From: Anaeroglomus sp964630775
GTDB lineage: Bacteria > Planctomycetota > Phycisphaerae > Sedimentisphaerales > Anaerohalosphaeraceae
NCBI GenBank assembly: GCA_964630775.1
Contig: CAZVYY010000016.1
Span: forward strand, 1-64,000
Reading direction: 5' to 3'
DNA length: 64,000 nucleotides
Part shown: positions 34,006-42,747 of the stretch, piece by piece
How positions within the stretch are numbered: the stretch's first letter is position 1
How the letters are laid out: each line of letters opens with the position of its first letter
The notes under the pieces: generated by a model
Told to the model about the DNA's origin: nothing
The model's database searches: none
The model's input: the letters and a program-made list of their open reading frames with translations, nothing else
Position numbers and translations under genes: made by a program

Positions 34006-35772
34006 TTATTCGGACCTTATTGTGGATGTCTCACTCCAGCCTCCCGGCACCAGCAGGTATTTGCCCTTGAGCGACATATTGCCGGGCAAAATCCCTTTCA
34101 TGAGGCGTTTGTCAAAATAATATTGTTTGATGTACCCATTGGTCCCCGACCCGACAATACCGCGGAGTGATTCGGTAATCGTGCCCCGGACAATGAGTTT
34201 GTCATTCTTGCTGGAATAGTAATTTCTTCGGCCTGGTGAGGAATTCAGGCGATACACGTTTTCCGCGCCCCAGCCGCCGCCGCCGATGGTCATGGCGGCT
34301 TCCACGGTCATCGTTCCCGGCAAGACCCGATTGGAGGTCCCGGAACCGGTCTGGTTGCCAATGGGGCTGTACCCGCTGACGCTGGAGGCATCGAAGAGGT
34401 CGGTATCGTACAGCAGATCATTGCGAGTCATGCCCGGATCAACAACTTTGATAACACCCTGTGAAATTAATCCCAGTACATTGGGATTGTCTGTGGCAGG
34501 CATGCCGTCTGCATCACGATTGCCGGCCACTTTCAGTTCGTTGGCGACCCAGATATTGCCCGAAGCGACAACGGTGATGCTTCCCTTGACGGTGTTGATG
34601 GTACCCAGTACTGCGGCGTCTTCGGAACCGCAGCCGATGACCACATTGCCGTCCACATAAATCTGGGCCCCCGGTTCACTGCGCACACCATTGAAATTCT
34701 GGGATACGTAGATTGCATCCGCCGGATTGTCGATGCGGATGTCGGTGTAGGTGCCGGGTGTGTAATGGCATCCGTAGATGGGATATTTCATATACTCATG
34801 ATTGCTGCCGGTGGTATTGATCTTGTAATCCCATGAATTGGAACCCGTACCCTGTCGTGTATAGCCTGCGACGGTACAGTTATTATAGACCCTGACGTAG
34901 CCGACACCGCTGGCATCCACATAAAATTTCAATTGCACAGCCGGCAGGTCGGTTACAGATGAGGTATAAAATCCCGTGCGTCCATTATTATGTTTGGGCA
35001 GGGCCTGGACCACTTGCGGACTGTAGCGATACGTCGGATTGGTGCAATCACGGAAACGCTGGACTTTCTGCCGAATGGTGGCGGGATCCACCACAAGACT
35101 GGCGGGTTGATTGAAGGAAATGCCGGCCTGGAACAGGTTGATGGTGGAGGCATATTTATCCCGCCCGCGGGAGTCATACCGGGATTCCCCCAGGGAAATG
35201 TGCTCCAGAAACTGCGGCGACCCGGAGATATGGATATCCGTATAGTCGGGATTATCCTGCATATCATTGATATGCAGCGGCATGGCAATGATTTCACCGG
35301 TGACGAAATTGACCTCGTCGGTGGTGTTGGGGCCGGAGATGATCCGGCACATGCCCATGTCCCAGCCCGACACGGCCTGGACCAGATAAACCGAGATGGT
35401 TTTCTGATAAATCCCGCAATACCCGTTGGCCTGAATCTGAAAGATGGGACGTGCCCCGATGAAGGTGGCAAATGAAATTTTATAATCCGCGTGGCTCTGG
35501 GGAAATGTGATCGTTGTGGCCGACGGACTGCTTTCAAGGGCTTCCAGCATGTCGACCTGCTGACTCATCCAGAACACGGCCTTTTCATAGGCTGCTTCCG
35601 CGGCGGCCGCGGCGGATTCCTGACTTTTGTATCGCACCGCCTGAATCAGTTTGCCTTCGGCAACCCGGATCAGGGAAAGTCCCGCGATGGTCAGCAGCAC
35701 CATCAGGATCATCACCATGCCCAGTGCTGAGCCGTTTCGCTGTTTATCTGGATGAGTCTGTCTTGATTTCAT
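34006..35772 (-). CDS. PilX-like large minor-pilin/assembly protein
   Basis: A 588-residue protein with a type IV pilus-related N-terminus: GSALGMVMILMVLLTIAGLSLIRVAEGK, a hydrophobic helix like that of PilX-type proteins but without the GFTLIE cleavage motif. The helix continues in ESAAAAAEAAYEKAVFWMS, as pilin stalks do. The rest (about residues 80-588) is beta-rich with no recognised domain, including a right-handed-helix-like stretch (IYVDGNVVIGCGSEDAAVLGT, GSITVVASGNIWVANEL). The start at 35772 avoids overlap with the upstream gene. It is much larger than typical PilX and may act as a tip adhesin. Confidence 0.72.
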   Translation of the reverse strand: MKSRQTHPDKQRNGSALGMVMILMVLLTIAGLSLIRVAEGKLIQAVRYKSQESAAAAAEAAYEKAVFWMSQQVDMLEALESSPSATTITFPQSHADYKISFATFIGARPIFQIQANGYCGIYQKTISVYLVQAVSGWDMGMCRIISGPNTTDEVNFVTGEIIAMPLHINDMQDNPDYTDIHISGSPQFLEHISLGESRYDSRGRDKYASTINLFQAGISFNQPASLVVDPATIRQKVQRFRDCTNPTYRYSPQVVQALPKHNNGRTGFYTSSVTDLPAVQLKFYVDASGVGYVRVYNNCTVAGYTRQGTGSNSWDYKINTTGSNHEYMKYPIYGCHYTPGTYTDIRIDNPADAIYVSQNFNGVRSEPGAQIYVDGNVVIGCGSEDAAVLGTINTVKGSITVVASGNIWVANELKVAGNRDADGMPATDNPNVLGLISQGVIKVVDPGMTRNDLLYDTDLFDASSVSGYSPIGNQTGSGTSNRVLPGTMTVEAAMTIGGGGWGAENVYRLNSSPGRRNYYSSKNDKLIVRGTITESLRGIVGSGTNGYIKQYYFDKRLMKGILPGNMSLKGKYLLVPGGWSETSTIRSE

Positions 35773-35806
35773 GTTTCCATTCAATGGGATCGATTTCCGC
35801 CGACGA

Positions 35807-36493
35807 TTATCGGGGCCAGGCGGATCGCAGTAATGTTCCAAACAGAATTTCAATGGACTCTTTGTTTTCGTCGGTCAGAATAATTCGGGTGTTGACACAG
35901 CCGCTGCCCTGTCCGCCGGACATGACATGGCTGAATAATTTGCTGTTGGCGGCGGTATCGACCTGCCGGGTCAATACCTGACTGTTCAGAATAGCGGCGG
36001 TTTGCCGTGTTTTGTTGGCCACAGCGCCCACGCCGTTGACGACACGCCCGATATCCAGTTTCAGTGCCGTTCCGTCCAGGTAATACAAGGCATAGTGTGT
36101 GCCGGTGTTGTCGTTTTCGAAGATATTGTCGGCAGGATTTTGGGGATCGAATTCATCCTGCCAGAAACGGAACTCCACCGCCTGTCCGGAGGCAATGCTT
36201 TGCCCCGATGGAGGTGTGGCGGGCGTGAAGGTGTTATTTTTAATCGTATAAATGGTGTAGTTGGTCAGATTGGACTGCCGTCCGATTTTTTGAATGGAGG
36301 TCATCAGGGCCAGTGAATCCTGGCGAATCTGGCTGTGGGTGTCGTTATACAGCCGCTGCCACGACCGCGATGTTCCGGCCAGCAGGGTCGCAACGGCCGC
36401 CAGCGGTATGGCAATGATGGCAATCGCAATGAGCAGTTCGATCAGGGAAAAGCCGGAGCGGGTTCTGGCTGGATGGTATGGGATCGCTGGCAT
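35807..36493 (-). CDS. Prepilin-like protein, PilW type
   Basis: A minor pilin of 228 residues. A 13-residue leader ends before the type IV prepilin cleavage motif GFSLIELLIAIAIIAI, where the prepilin peptidase would cut after Gly. The expected Glu+5 is present. The long helix is followed by a beta-rich globular part with QAVEFRFWQDEFD and HYALYYLDGTALKLDIGRV, reminiscent of PilW/PilJ-like minor pilins. It lies 3 bp after the PilV-like gene. It could help initiate the pilus or pseudopilus. Confidence 0.82.
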   Translation of the reverse strand: MPAIPYHPARTRSGFSLIELLIAIAIIAIPLAAVATLLAGTSRSWQRLYNDTHSQIRQDSLALMTSIQKIGRQSNLTNYTIYTIKNNTFTPATPPSGQSIASGQAVEFRFWQDEFDPQNPADNIFENDNTGTHYALYYLDGTALKLDIGRVVNGVGAVANKTRQTAAILNSQVLTRQVDTAANSKLFSHVMSGGQGSGCVNTRIILTDENKESIEILFGTLLRSAWPR

Positions 36494-36496
36494 GGC

Positions 36497-36982
36497 TTAT
36501 CCTCCCGCCTCATCCCGACGAACATACGTGGCCATAACATAGGAGGGATCGCCGGTGGTCAGCTTGCTGGTGCTGTAATCCGACTTCCAGCGTATCGTCA
36601 CCTGAATCTGGCGAATCTTCGTCATCGATAGCGTATTCTCGTCGATATCTTTCCAGTACACTTCAGCCGTCATCGGCAGCCGGTCGATGGTTGCCGTGTA
36701 TTGATTGCTGTTGGAGACCTGGTCAAATCCCGCATCCAGATCTTTAAGATTGAAATTTTCGTCGCCGCCGGTCTTTTTCCAGTTATCGAGGATAAACCGG
36801 GCGGTCCGTGCCGCCGTGATTTCCGCATTGGCACGGATTGCCATACGGGTGGCCAGGTAGTGATAGCCGAGAGTGCCGACGGACAATATCGCTAAAATCA
36901 GAATGGCAATCACCATCTCCAGCAGACTGAACCCGCTGCGGAAATGGATAGCTCCGGATGGATGATAATGCCGTGTTCTCAT
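36497..36982 (-). CDS. Prepilin-like protein, PilV type
   Basis: A minor pilin of 161 residues. A 17-residue leader precedes GFSLLEMVIAILILAILSVG, with the cleavage glycine and Glu+5. The globular domain contains LDNWKKTGGDENF and MTAEVYWKDIDENTLSMTKI, and the tail VMATYVRRDEAGG is short. It follows the major pilin with a 102-bp gap that holds a hairpin, and is coupled to the PilW-like gene. Such genes typically encode initiators of the fibre. Confidence 0.82.
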   Translation of the reverse strand: MRTRHYHPSGAIHFRSGFSLLEMVIAILILAILSVGTLGYHYLATRMAIRANAEITAARTARFILDNWKKTGGDENFNLKDLDAGFDQVSNSNQYTATIDRLPMTAEVYWKDIDENTLSMTKIRQIQVTIRWKSDYSTSKLTTGDPSYVMATYVRRDEAGG

Positions 36983-37028
36983 AATTTCTGCATCGGACCT
37001 GAATGCACCGGGGTTATGTGAAAGACAA

Positions 37029-37059
37029 AGAGGAGGCTGTTGCCGAGACAGCCTCCTCT
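37029..37059 (-). terminator. Hairpin between the major pilin and downstream minor pilins
   Basis: AGAGGAGGCTGT (37029-37040) and ACAGCCTCCTCT (37048-37059) form a perfect 12-bp stem with a 7-nt loop. On the leftward transcript the hairpin is followed by TTGTCTTT. It probably causes partial termination or protects the pilin mRNA 3-prime end, lowering expression of downstream genes. Confidence 0.75.
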
Positions 37060-37084
37060 GGATATATCCTGAATGCGGCAGGGC

Positions 37085-37474
37085 CTATTGCCAGGTGCCG
37101 TCGGCTTTGAGCGTCTTGCTTCCCGACGGAGCATTGGATTGGCTGCCTTTGACGGTGACCTGAGCGTTGCCATTGGCGTCGACACTGTCAATGGTATAAT
37201 CGCTCGGAACAAAGTAGGTCCCGGTCAGGTCGGCCTTGGTGAAACCCAGGGCGGTCTGATTTGCAGCGTCGCCTAATGAGCCGGTGAGGCCTTTTCCGTT
37301 TTCGGCATAATAGACACGGACGGCGGATTTGATGGTCCCGGCTGTGGCGTTGGCTTCCGCCCACTTGGCCGAATCAATTCGACCTCGCATTAGCGGAATA
37401 GACGCTGCGGCAAGAATGCCGACAATCAGCACCACGACCATCAGTTCGATGAGTGTGAAGCCTTTTCTTGTCAT
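37085..37474 (-). CDS. Major type IV pilin / GspG-like pseudopilin
   Basis: A small prepilin of 129 residues with a very short leader (MTRKG) and the cleavage site GFTLIELMVVVLIVGILAAA. Glu+5 is present. The globular domain is short, with AEANATAGTIKSAVRVYYAE after the helix and a C-terminal strand ending in ADGTWQ. The length and the short leader resemble GspG/PilA types. Its position after the platform gene and ahead of a strong hairpin suggests it is the most expressed subunit. No cysteine pair is visible, so the D-region must be stabilised otherwise, as in calcium-bound GspG. Confidence 0.85.
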   Translation of the reverse strand: MTRKGFTLIELMVVVLIVGILAAASIPLMRGRIDSAKWAEANATAGTIKSAVRVYYAENGKGLTGSLGDAANQTALGFTKADLTGTYFVPSDYTIDSVDANGNAQVTVKGSQSNAPSGSKTLKADGTWQ

Positions 37475-37595
37475 ACTACTGTCTCCTGATAAAATGAAGT
37501 AACGTTACTTACCGTCATCTACGGACGGATATTGATGCATTTTGTTATCATATCGTTTTTTTTAAACTGCGGCTTAACCATGGATTTTCCATTTT

Positions 37596-38798
37596 TTAAA
37601 CCTGGATGGAAAAAATGGGCAGATACATGGCCAGCACGACCACCAAGACAATCGAACCCACCGTGACAATCAGAATCGGCTCGATCAGACTCAGCATGAT
37701 GGTAATTAATCCATCCACCTTTTTCTCATAATAGAAGCTGGTCTTGTCCAGGACTGCCGACAGCGAGCCGCTTTGTTCGCCGATCTGGGTCATTTTAACC
37801 GCAACGCCCGGGAAGAAACCGACCTTTTCCATGCTTTTGGAGATATTGGTTCCTTCCACGATATACTCGCGGGTTTTAAGGACGCCTTCGCGAAACAGTT
37901 CGTTGGTGGTCATATTGGCCAGAATCCCGAATGCATCCAGTACCGAAACGCCGGAGGCAATCAGTGTCGACAGGGTCTTGCAGAACTGAGCCACAAAGGC
38001 CATTTTTTTGATGGGACCGATAAGCGGCATCTTGATCAGGAGTTCCGAGAATAACCGCCGGCCTTTGGCGGTTCGACAGAAAAGAATCGCCGTCACAACA
38101 GCCAGCCCCAGGCCCCCGAGGATAAAAATTGCGTTGTTCATTAAAAAATTATAAACAGCCATGAAGCCGCGGGTAAACGCCGGCAGGTTGCCTTTGAACT
38201 GATCAAACAGAATGGTAAAACGCGGGATAATCAGCGTCATCAGGGCAATGACGATGCCGATTACAAAAAAGATGACAAAGATCGGATACGCCAGCGCCCC
38301 GCGGACTTTGCGGGCCAGCTTGTCGCGGTTCTCATAATATTCACCGAGACGCTGCAGGCAGGTCGTAATGGTGCCGGCGGTTTCACCGGCCTGAAGCATC
38401 GCACAGGCTAATTTATTGAATACTTTGGGATAGTCGCTGGCAATTTCCGAAAGCGACTGCCCCTGCTGCATCCGTTCGGACATGTTTTTCAGAACATGTT
38501 CAAAATATTTATTGGGTACTTCTTCGGCAATTGTCTCGATAGCGGTGGTAATGGGCAGTCCGCCGGAAATCATCGTTCCCAACTGCCAGCAGAACGAAGC
38601 AAGATCATGGGATTTGACGGACTTGCCGCGAACCCTGGCGACTGTGGAAGCCGCCTCGGACATCCGTTCCCGGATGGATACCGGGGTTAAAAGCTCATCC
38701 CGCAGCAGCGCCAGGATTTCTTCCTGCGAACCGGCCTGGCGAACGCCTTCGCGGCAGCCGCCCTGCATATCCCATGCAACATATTCAAATGTTTTCAT
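37596..38798 (-). CDS. pilC: PilC/GspF inner-membrane platform protein
   Basis: A 400-residue platform protein. The ATG at 38798 gives the usual N-terminus MKTFEYVAWDMQGG. Two GspF domains are each followed by transmembrane helices: FCWQLGTMISGGLPITTAIET in the first and FCKTLSTLIASGVSVLDAFGIL in the second. Helices are near 145-165, 195-220 and 370-395. AMLQAGETAGTITTCLQRL and MTQIGEQSGSLSAVLDKTS mark the repeats. It recruits the motor ATPases and polymerises pilin. It is the first gene of the leftward cluster. No pilB gene precedes it in this window, unlike the usual pilB-pilT-pilC order. Confidence 0.92.
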   Translation of the reverse strand: MKTFEYVAWDMQGGCREGVRQAGSQEEILALLRDELLTPVSIRERMSEAASTVARVRGKSVKSHDLASFCWQLGTMISGGLPITTAIETIAEEVPNKYFEHVLKNMSERMQQGQSLSEIASDYPKVFNKLACAMLQAGETAGTITTCLQRLGEYYENRDKLARKVRGALAYPIFVIFFVIGIVIALMTLIIPRFTILFDQFKGNLPAFTRGFMAVYNFLMNNAIFILGGLGLAVVTAILFCRTAKGRRLFSELLIKMPLIGPIKKMAFVAQFCKTLSTLIASGVSVLDAFGILANMTTNELFREGVLKTREYIVEGTNISKSMEKVGFFPGVAVKMTQIGEQSGSLSAVLDKTSFYYEKKVDGLITIMLSLIEPILIVTVGSIVLVVVLAMYLPIFSIQV

Positions 38799-39049
38799 AG
38801 CGGTAGAATCCGTATTATTCAAAACAACAAACGATATGTCGTCGGATTTACTTGGGTGAATCGGCAAAATATACCTTGCATGATCCTGTATATTAGGAAG
38901 CCAAAAGAGTGTCTGATAAAAGTGTGGGCAGGGGGACTGAAAGGGGATTCATGATAATAGGCAACTGGCTGGATTTAAAACAATGGTACTTTCGTTTATA
39001 AATCAACGTCTGATAACAAAAACAGGAGAAGTCTTGCCTGATTATATGG

Positions 39050-40099
39050 CTACGATTGTGATTGGATTATTGTTTCCTTGGTCAGGAGTTTAAGGCCGCC
39101 AAAGTAAATGCCGAACAGTGAGACGATAATCATGCCGAATAAACGATAAAATACCGATAATACGATTCCCGCACCGGCCCCCAGCCCCATTTGCTCGGCG
39201 AGCATGCCGTAGGCAATCTCCCGAATGCCGACGTTGCCGGGAGTGATGATGATGTAGCTGCTCAGCTTGAGCAGGATAAAAAAGACCGCTAATGCAGGGA
39301 TGGGGATGGATTTCTGGCTTCCTGAAAGACAGAGATAGATAATCAGGATGTTGTTGGCAAAATTAGTCGTGTTTAAAACTATGACTCGAACCAGCATCTT
39401 ATGGTCGTGTATCCCCTGAACCGCTATGGTGATCATCGATGAGAGAAGTTCATGGAACCGGCCAAGCCAGCCAGTACGGAGAGATTTTTTATGTAGTAAT
39501 TTCTCCAGAAATATGGGGATAAACCAGCCGATACCAAGTATCCCTAAAATGATCCATATTGAGATCGAACTGATTGTGAATCCTGGAGCAAATAGAGAAA
39601 ATATCACCACCGACAGTAGGATATTCATGGCCGCATCCAGCCACAAGAAGCACAAAAAACCTCCGATATACCGTGTGTAGGAAATGCCGAACTTATGTTT
39701 GAGGTGGATTGCCCGCCAGACACCACCGGCCTGGGGGGCGATACTGCTTAAAAAACGTCCTATAATAATCGTCTTGAAAAAGGCAATAAACGGTATTTTA
39801 GGTCCTGCGCAACTGATTATCACATAATAGAAATTCAGCGAATACAGCCACAAATGAAGGATAAATAGACCTAAAAGCAGTGCGATTGTGGGCAAAGTCA
39901 GCGAACCAAACAAACCCAAATCCTGACGATTCTGATAAAAATGCCAGACGACCCATAAAACGCAAAATACCGCCAAAACCCACTGCAGGGCTTTGCGGTA
40001 TTTTGGCACAAAACTCACCTCGGGCCTTTTCTTGCCAGATTCTGTTAAGTTGTGCTCCTGATTCTCTTTATGAAACGTCTCGGACACGCTGTGTCTCAA
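39050..40099 (-). CDS. LPG-synthase TM-region/UPF0104 flippase-like protein
   Basis: A polytopic membrane protein of 349 residues with about eight helices. It fits the lysylphosphatidylglycerol synthase transmembrane-region family (YbhN/AglD-like): FFKTIIIGRFLSSIAPQAGG near residues 110-130, and the conserved ending VGIREIAYGMLAEQMGLGAGAGI with FYRLFGMIIVSLFG. There is no catalytic LPG-synthase domain. Family members are thought to move or position lipid-linked substrates. It lies 9 bp after the NifU-like gene but no functional link is evident; glycolipid transport for the surface-glycan pathway is one option. Confidence 0.8.
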   Translation of the reverse strand: MRHSVSETFHKENQEHNLTESGKKRPEVSFVPKYRKALQWVLAVFCVLWVVWHFYQNRQDLGLFGSLTLPTIALLLGLFILHLWLYSLNFYYVIISCAGPKIPFIAFFKTIIIGRFLSSIAPQAGGVWRAIHLKHKFGISYTRYIGGFLCFLWLDAAMNILLSVVIFSLFAPGFTISSISIWIILGILGIGWFIPIFLEKLLHKKSLRTGWLGRFHELLSSMITIAVQGIHDHKMLVRVIVLNTTNFANNILIIYLCLSGSQKSIPIPALAVFFILLKLSSYIIITPGNVGIREIAYGMLAEQMGLGAGAGIVLSVFYRLFGMIIVSLFGIYFGGLKLLTKETIIQSQS

Positions 40100-40108
40100 A
40101 ACGGTTGA

Positions 40109-40366
40109 TTAATCAACGGCTACCACTTCTTTAATATCGCTGATTTTCTGACGAAGCACACGCTCTACGCCCATTTTCAGGGTCATACGAGCACCCGGAC
40201 AACCCCGGCAAGCACCCTGAAGACGGACTTTGACGGTTTTATCAGCATCCACGCCGACCAGTTCGATGTCTCCGCCGTCGTTTTGCAGCATTGGCCGGAT
40301 TGATTCAATCACGTCGGCTACCTTTGACTCGAACGTCTTTCCACTGCATCCGCAACTATCGCACAT
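40109..40366 (-). CDS. NifU-like Fe-S cluster scaffold (C-terminal domain type)
   Basis: A protein of 85 residues consisting of a single NifU-C domain. VADVIESIRPMLQNDGGDIELVGVD is the family start. The cluster-binding CxxC is Cys53 and Cys56 in LQGACRGCPGARMTLKMGVE. An extra N-terminal cysteine group (MCDSCGCSG) is not part of the usual scaffold and may bind metal. AGGAG lies just before the ATG. Such stand-alone proteins transfer clusters to apo-enzymes in anaerobes, which suits the nearby radical SAM gene in general, although it is far away. Confidence 0.9.
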   Translation of the reverse strand: MCDSCGCSGKTFESKVADVIESIRPMLQNDGGDIELVGVDADKTVKVRLQGACRGCPGARMTLKMGVERVLRQKISDIKEVVAVD

Positions 40367-40489
40367 TGTTGTTCTCCTGATATATTATAAACTCCGGAAC
40401 ATTGTATTGCCCCGGGTTTCAATTGTCTAATGTTTTTATTTAAACCCCTTATCATAGGGGCCGCAGGGGCATTTTGTTCGTAACCAACT

Positions 40490-41341
40490 TTAATGACTAT
40501 TGTTATATAAAAGCTGATTCCGGTATTGTTTAGGTGTCTTTTTGGTGATTTTCTTGAAAATTCTGCAGAAATAGACCACGTCATTGTAGCCGCAGCGCTG
40601 GGCGATATGATAGAGCGAAAAGTCGTAGTTTTGCAGCAGGAACTTGGCTCGGTTGATCCGGACATAATTCACATAATCGCAGAACTTCATATAGCCATTG
40701 GTTTTAAACATTCTGGACAGGTGATTGGGTGATATATCATAATGTTTGGCAACCGAGTCCCGGGAAAGTTCATTCTGGAAATTTTCCTGGATATAGATGC
40801 AGATTTCCTGGAACAGAAGATTGGAGTGTTTCGACAAGGGTTTATTGTATTCTTCGAGTCGGATAATGTAACAGGACAGAAGAGCCATAATCAGGTGATT
40901 AAAGGCCGAATATGGTTTTTTCATCTGATTCAACTCGAGAATTGAATCAATCAGTTTCTGCTCAGGGCCTGCAAGAGTGTGTTGGAGAGCAATTTTATCC
41001 GCTTTGACTTCCGTATTGGATGTCACCAGGCTGATTCCGGTGTGTCGTTTGCCGAACAGGAAATGGATTGCCTGGGATTTGGTGTTCATATCCGGCTTGT
41101 CCCAGCAGTTGGGTGGAATAAAAAGGGCCTGGCCGGGTTGGATCGATACCGAGGTGACTTTTCGATTTTGTTCCAGTTCTGTTATATAAGTACCGCTGGT
41201 TAAGAGCGTTAGGCGTGGAAAATGGACGGCAAATGCCAACAGCGGCGGAGGCGTTTTATTGCCGGCGAAGATAACTTCAGTGATGCCTGGGCCAGCGATT
41301 ATTGTCTTGAGGCATTCAATAATACGTAACTGTGTTTCCAT
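40490..41341 (-). CDS. AraC-family transcriptional regulator
   Basis: A regulator of 283 residues; the start at 41341 has AAGG upstream. The N-terminal half has a cupin-like arm (PPLLAFAVHFPRLTLLTSG, VSIQPGQALFIPPNCWDKPD), the sugar-binding fold of this family. The C-terminal half has two helix-turn-helices: LSRDSVAKHYDISPNHLSRMFK and FSLYHIAQRCGYNDVVYFCRIFKK, followed by TPKQYR. It is divergent from the PTS-mannosidase operon and is the natural candidate to sense its sugar and control it. Confidence 0.9.
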   Translation of the reverse strand: METQLRIIECLKTIIAGPGITEVIFAGNKTPPPLLAFAVHFPRLTLLTSGTYITELEQNRKVTSVSIQPGQALFIPPNCWDKPDMNTKSQAIHFLFGKRHTGISLVTSNTEVKADKIALQHTLAGPEQKLIDSILELNQMKKPYSAFNHLIMALLSCYIIRLEEYNKPLSKHSNLLFQEICIYIQENFQNELSRDSVAKHYDISPNHLSRMFKTNGYMKFCDYVNYVRINRAKFLLQNYDFSLYHIAQRCGYNDVVYFCRIFKKITKKTPKQYRNQLLYNNSH

Positions 41342-41524
41342 GTGCTGCCTTATCGTTTCTGATTTTGTACTAAAACACCTCAATAGATGGCTGCTGATGC
41401 GTACTCGTTACATCTATCCGGTTTTTCATTCAAATCAGTCAATATGTTACGAAATTCATATAATTGGCAATCAGGATAAATACGGATACGTACTATGTCA
41501 AGCGTAAAATATTTTATATAAATC

Positions 41525-41545
41525 ATTTATGATATTATTTATGAT
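41525..41545. repeat. Direct repeat ATTTATGAT, possible AraC-type site
   Basis: Two copies of ATTTATGAT start 12 bp apart, about 90 bp upstream of the PTS promoter. AraC regulators often bind tandem direct repeats upstream of their target, but the spacing is shorter than the classical arrangement. Confidence 0.35.
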
Positions 41546-41610
41546 TGCTTATTTCTGGTTTTGAAATAATTCAACGTTACAAAAGTGTAAATATTGGTAG
41601 TTTATTCCTA

Positions 41611-41639
41611 TATCATTCTGTCTTATCGACAGGTATAAT
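41611..41639 (+). promoter_or_regulatory. PTS operon promoter with spacer palindrome
   Basis: TATAAT at 41634-41639 with a weak TATCAT at 41611-41616 (17-bp spacer). CTGTC-TTATC-GACAG (41618-41632) fills the spacer and ends 1 bp before the -10 box, a place where a bound repressor would block polymerase. It could also be a coincidental palindrome. Confidence 0.5.
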
Positions 41640-41695
41640 CTTTAAACATAATGGAGATGAACCCAAATTTACTGTCCAGTTGAAACGGGTGGTTT

Positions 41696-42745
41696 ATGAA
41701 GCAGTTTTTTCAAAATCAGAAGCAGTACCTATTAAGCGGGGTATCGTATGCGATTCCTTTCATCGCAAGCGGTGGTATTTTGATTGCCACGGCGATCGCT
41801 TTTGCTCCGATGGGAACATCTGGTCCGGATTTCACCGATAGCCCTGTCTTAAAACATATTTTGACGATTGGGGAAGCGGCATTTAAATTGATGCTTCCTA
41901 TTCTGGCGGGTTTTATTTCCTACGCGATTGCGGGTAAGCCCGCATTAGCCGCTGGATTTATCGGAGGTTTTTTTGCCGGCATACCCCATGAAGTGGATGG
42001 GCGATCTGCCAGTGCTGGCTTTTTGGGGGCGTTGCTGGCCGGTCTTGTTGCGGGGCACTTGGTTGCGTGGCTCAAAAAGATGCCGGTTCACAAACTCATT
42101 CGCCCGATTATGCCTATTTTAATTATTCCGGTGATTTCTGCGATTGTTATTGGTACGCTGATGTATTATGTCAGTTTGCCGATAGCCGAAATTATGGTGG
42201 GGCTGGATGCCTGGCTGCGCGGCATGCAGGCGACCAGTTCGATTATTCTGGCGATTTTATTGGGGGCCATGATTGCCTTTGATATGGGCGGGCCTGTCAA
42301 TAAAACGGCCTTTTTTTTTGGAGCATCCATGATTGAGCAGGGCAACTTCCTGGTGATGGGTTCGGTTGCCGCAGCGATTTGTACCCCGCCGCTGGGGATG
42401 GGCCTTGCAACATTGATTCGGCGAAAACTCTGGACTGAAGAACAGCAGGAAAGCGGTATTGCCGCGCTGGGCATGGGTATGATTGGTATTACCGAAGGTG
42501 CCATCCCGTTTGCCGCGGCTGATCCGCTCCGTGTGATACCGTGTATCATGCTGGGTTCAATGACCGCGGCGGTGGTGGCGATGCTCGGCAAGGTGGGCGA
42601 CCATGCACCCCACGGCGGTCCGATTGTGCTGCCGGTAGTGGATAATCGAATTGTTTATGTTATCGCGATACTTGCAGGAACGATTGTGACTGCATTCTCC
42701 ATCAATCTGTTAAAAACGCTGACTGGTGTTAAAAAGGAGGCCTGA
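41696..42745 (+). CDS. PTS fructose-type EIIC permease
   Basis: A sugar-transport subunit of 349 residues with about nine hydrophobic segments. The N-terminus LLSGVSYAIPFIASGGILIA, the substrate-side KPALAAGFIGGFFAGIPHEVDG, MGGPVNKTAFFFG, and MGMIGITEGAIPFAAADPLRV match fructose-specific EIIC domains (PTS_EIIC type 2). It is encoded separately from EIIB, which begins 3 bp after it. The substrate may be fructose or a mannose derivative; the mannosidase in the operon favours the second. Upstream is a promoter with a palindrome. Confidence 0.9.
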   Translation: MKQFFQNQKQYLLSGVSYAIPFIASGGILIATAIAFAPMGTSGPDFTDSPVLKHILTIGEAAFKLMLPILAGFISYAIAGKPALAAGFIGGFFAGIPHEVDGRSASAGFLGALLAGLVAGHLVAWLKKMPVHKLIRPIMPILIIPVISAIVIGTLMYYVSLPIAEIMVGLDAWLRGMQATSSIILAILLGAMIAFDMGGPVNKTAFFFGASMIEQGNFLVMGSVAAAICTPPLGMGLATLIRRKLWTEEQQESGIAALGMGMIGITEGAIPFAAADPLRVIPCIMLGSMTAAVVAMLGKVGDHAPHGGPIVLPVVDNRIVYVIAILAGTIVTAFSINLLKTLTGVKKEA

Positions 42746-42747
42746 TT

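Larger units (their letters stand above)
41342..41695. other. 354-bp divergent control region between araC-type and PTS genes
   Basis: No protein gene is supported. The region holds a direct repeat of ATTTATGAT (41525 and 41537), an inverted repeat CTGTC-N5-GACAG (41618-41632) and a perfect TATAAT (41634) for the PTS operon. A 10-codon frame, MEMNPNLLSS, starts at 41650 and ends before the EIIC start; it could be chance. Confidence 0.55.
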
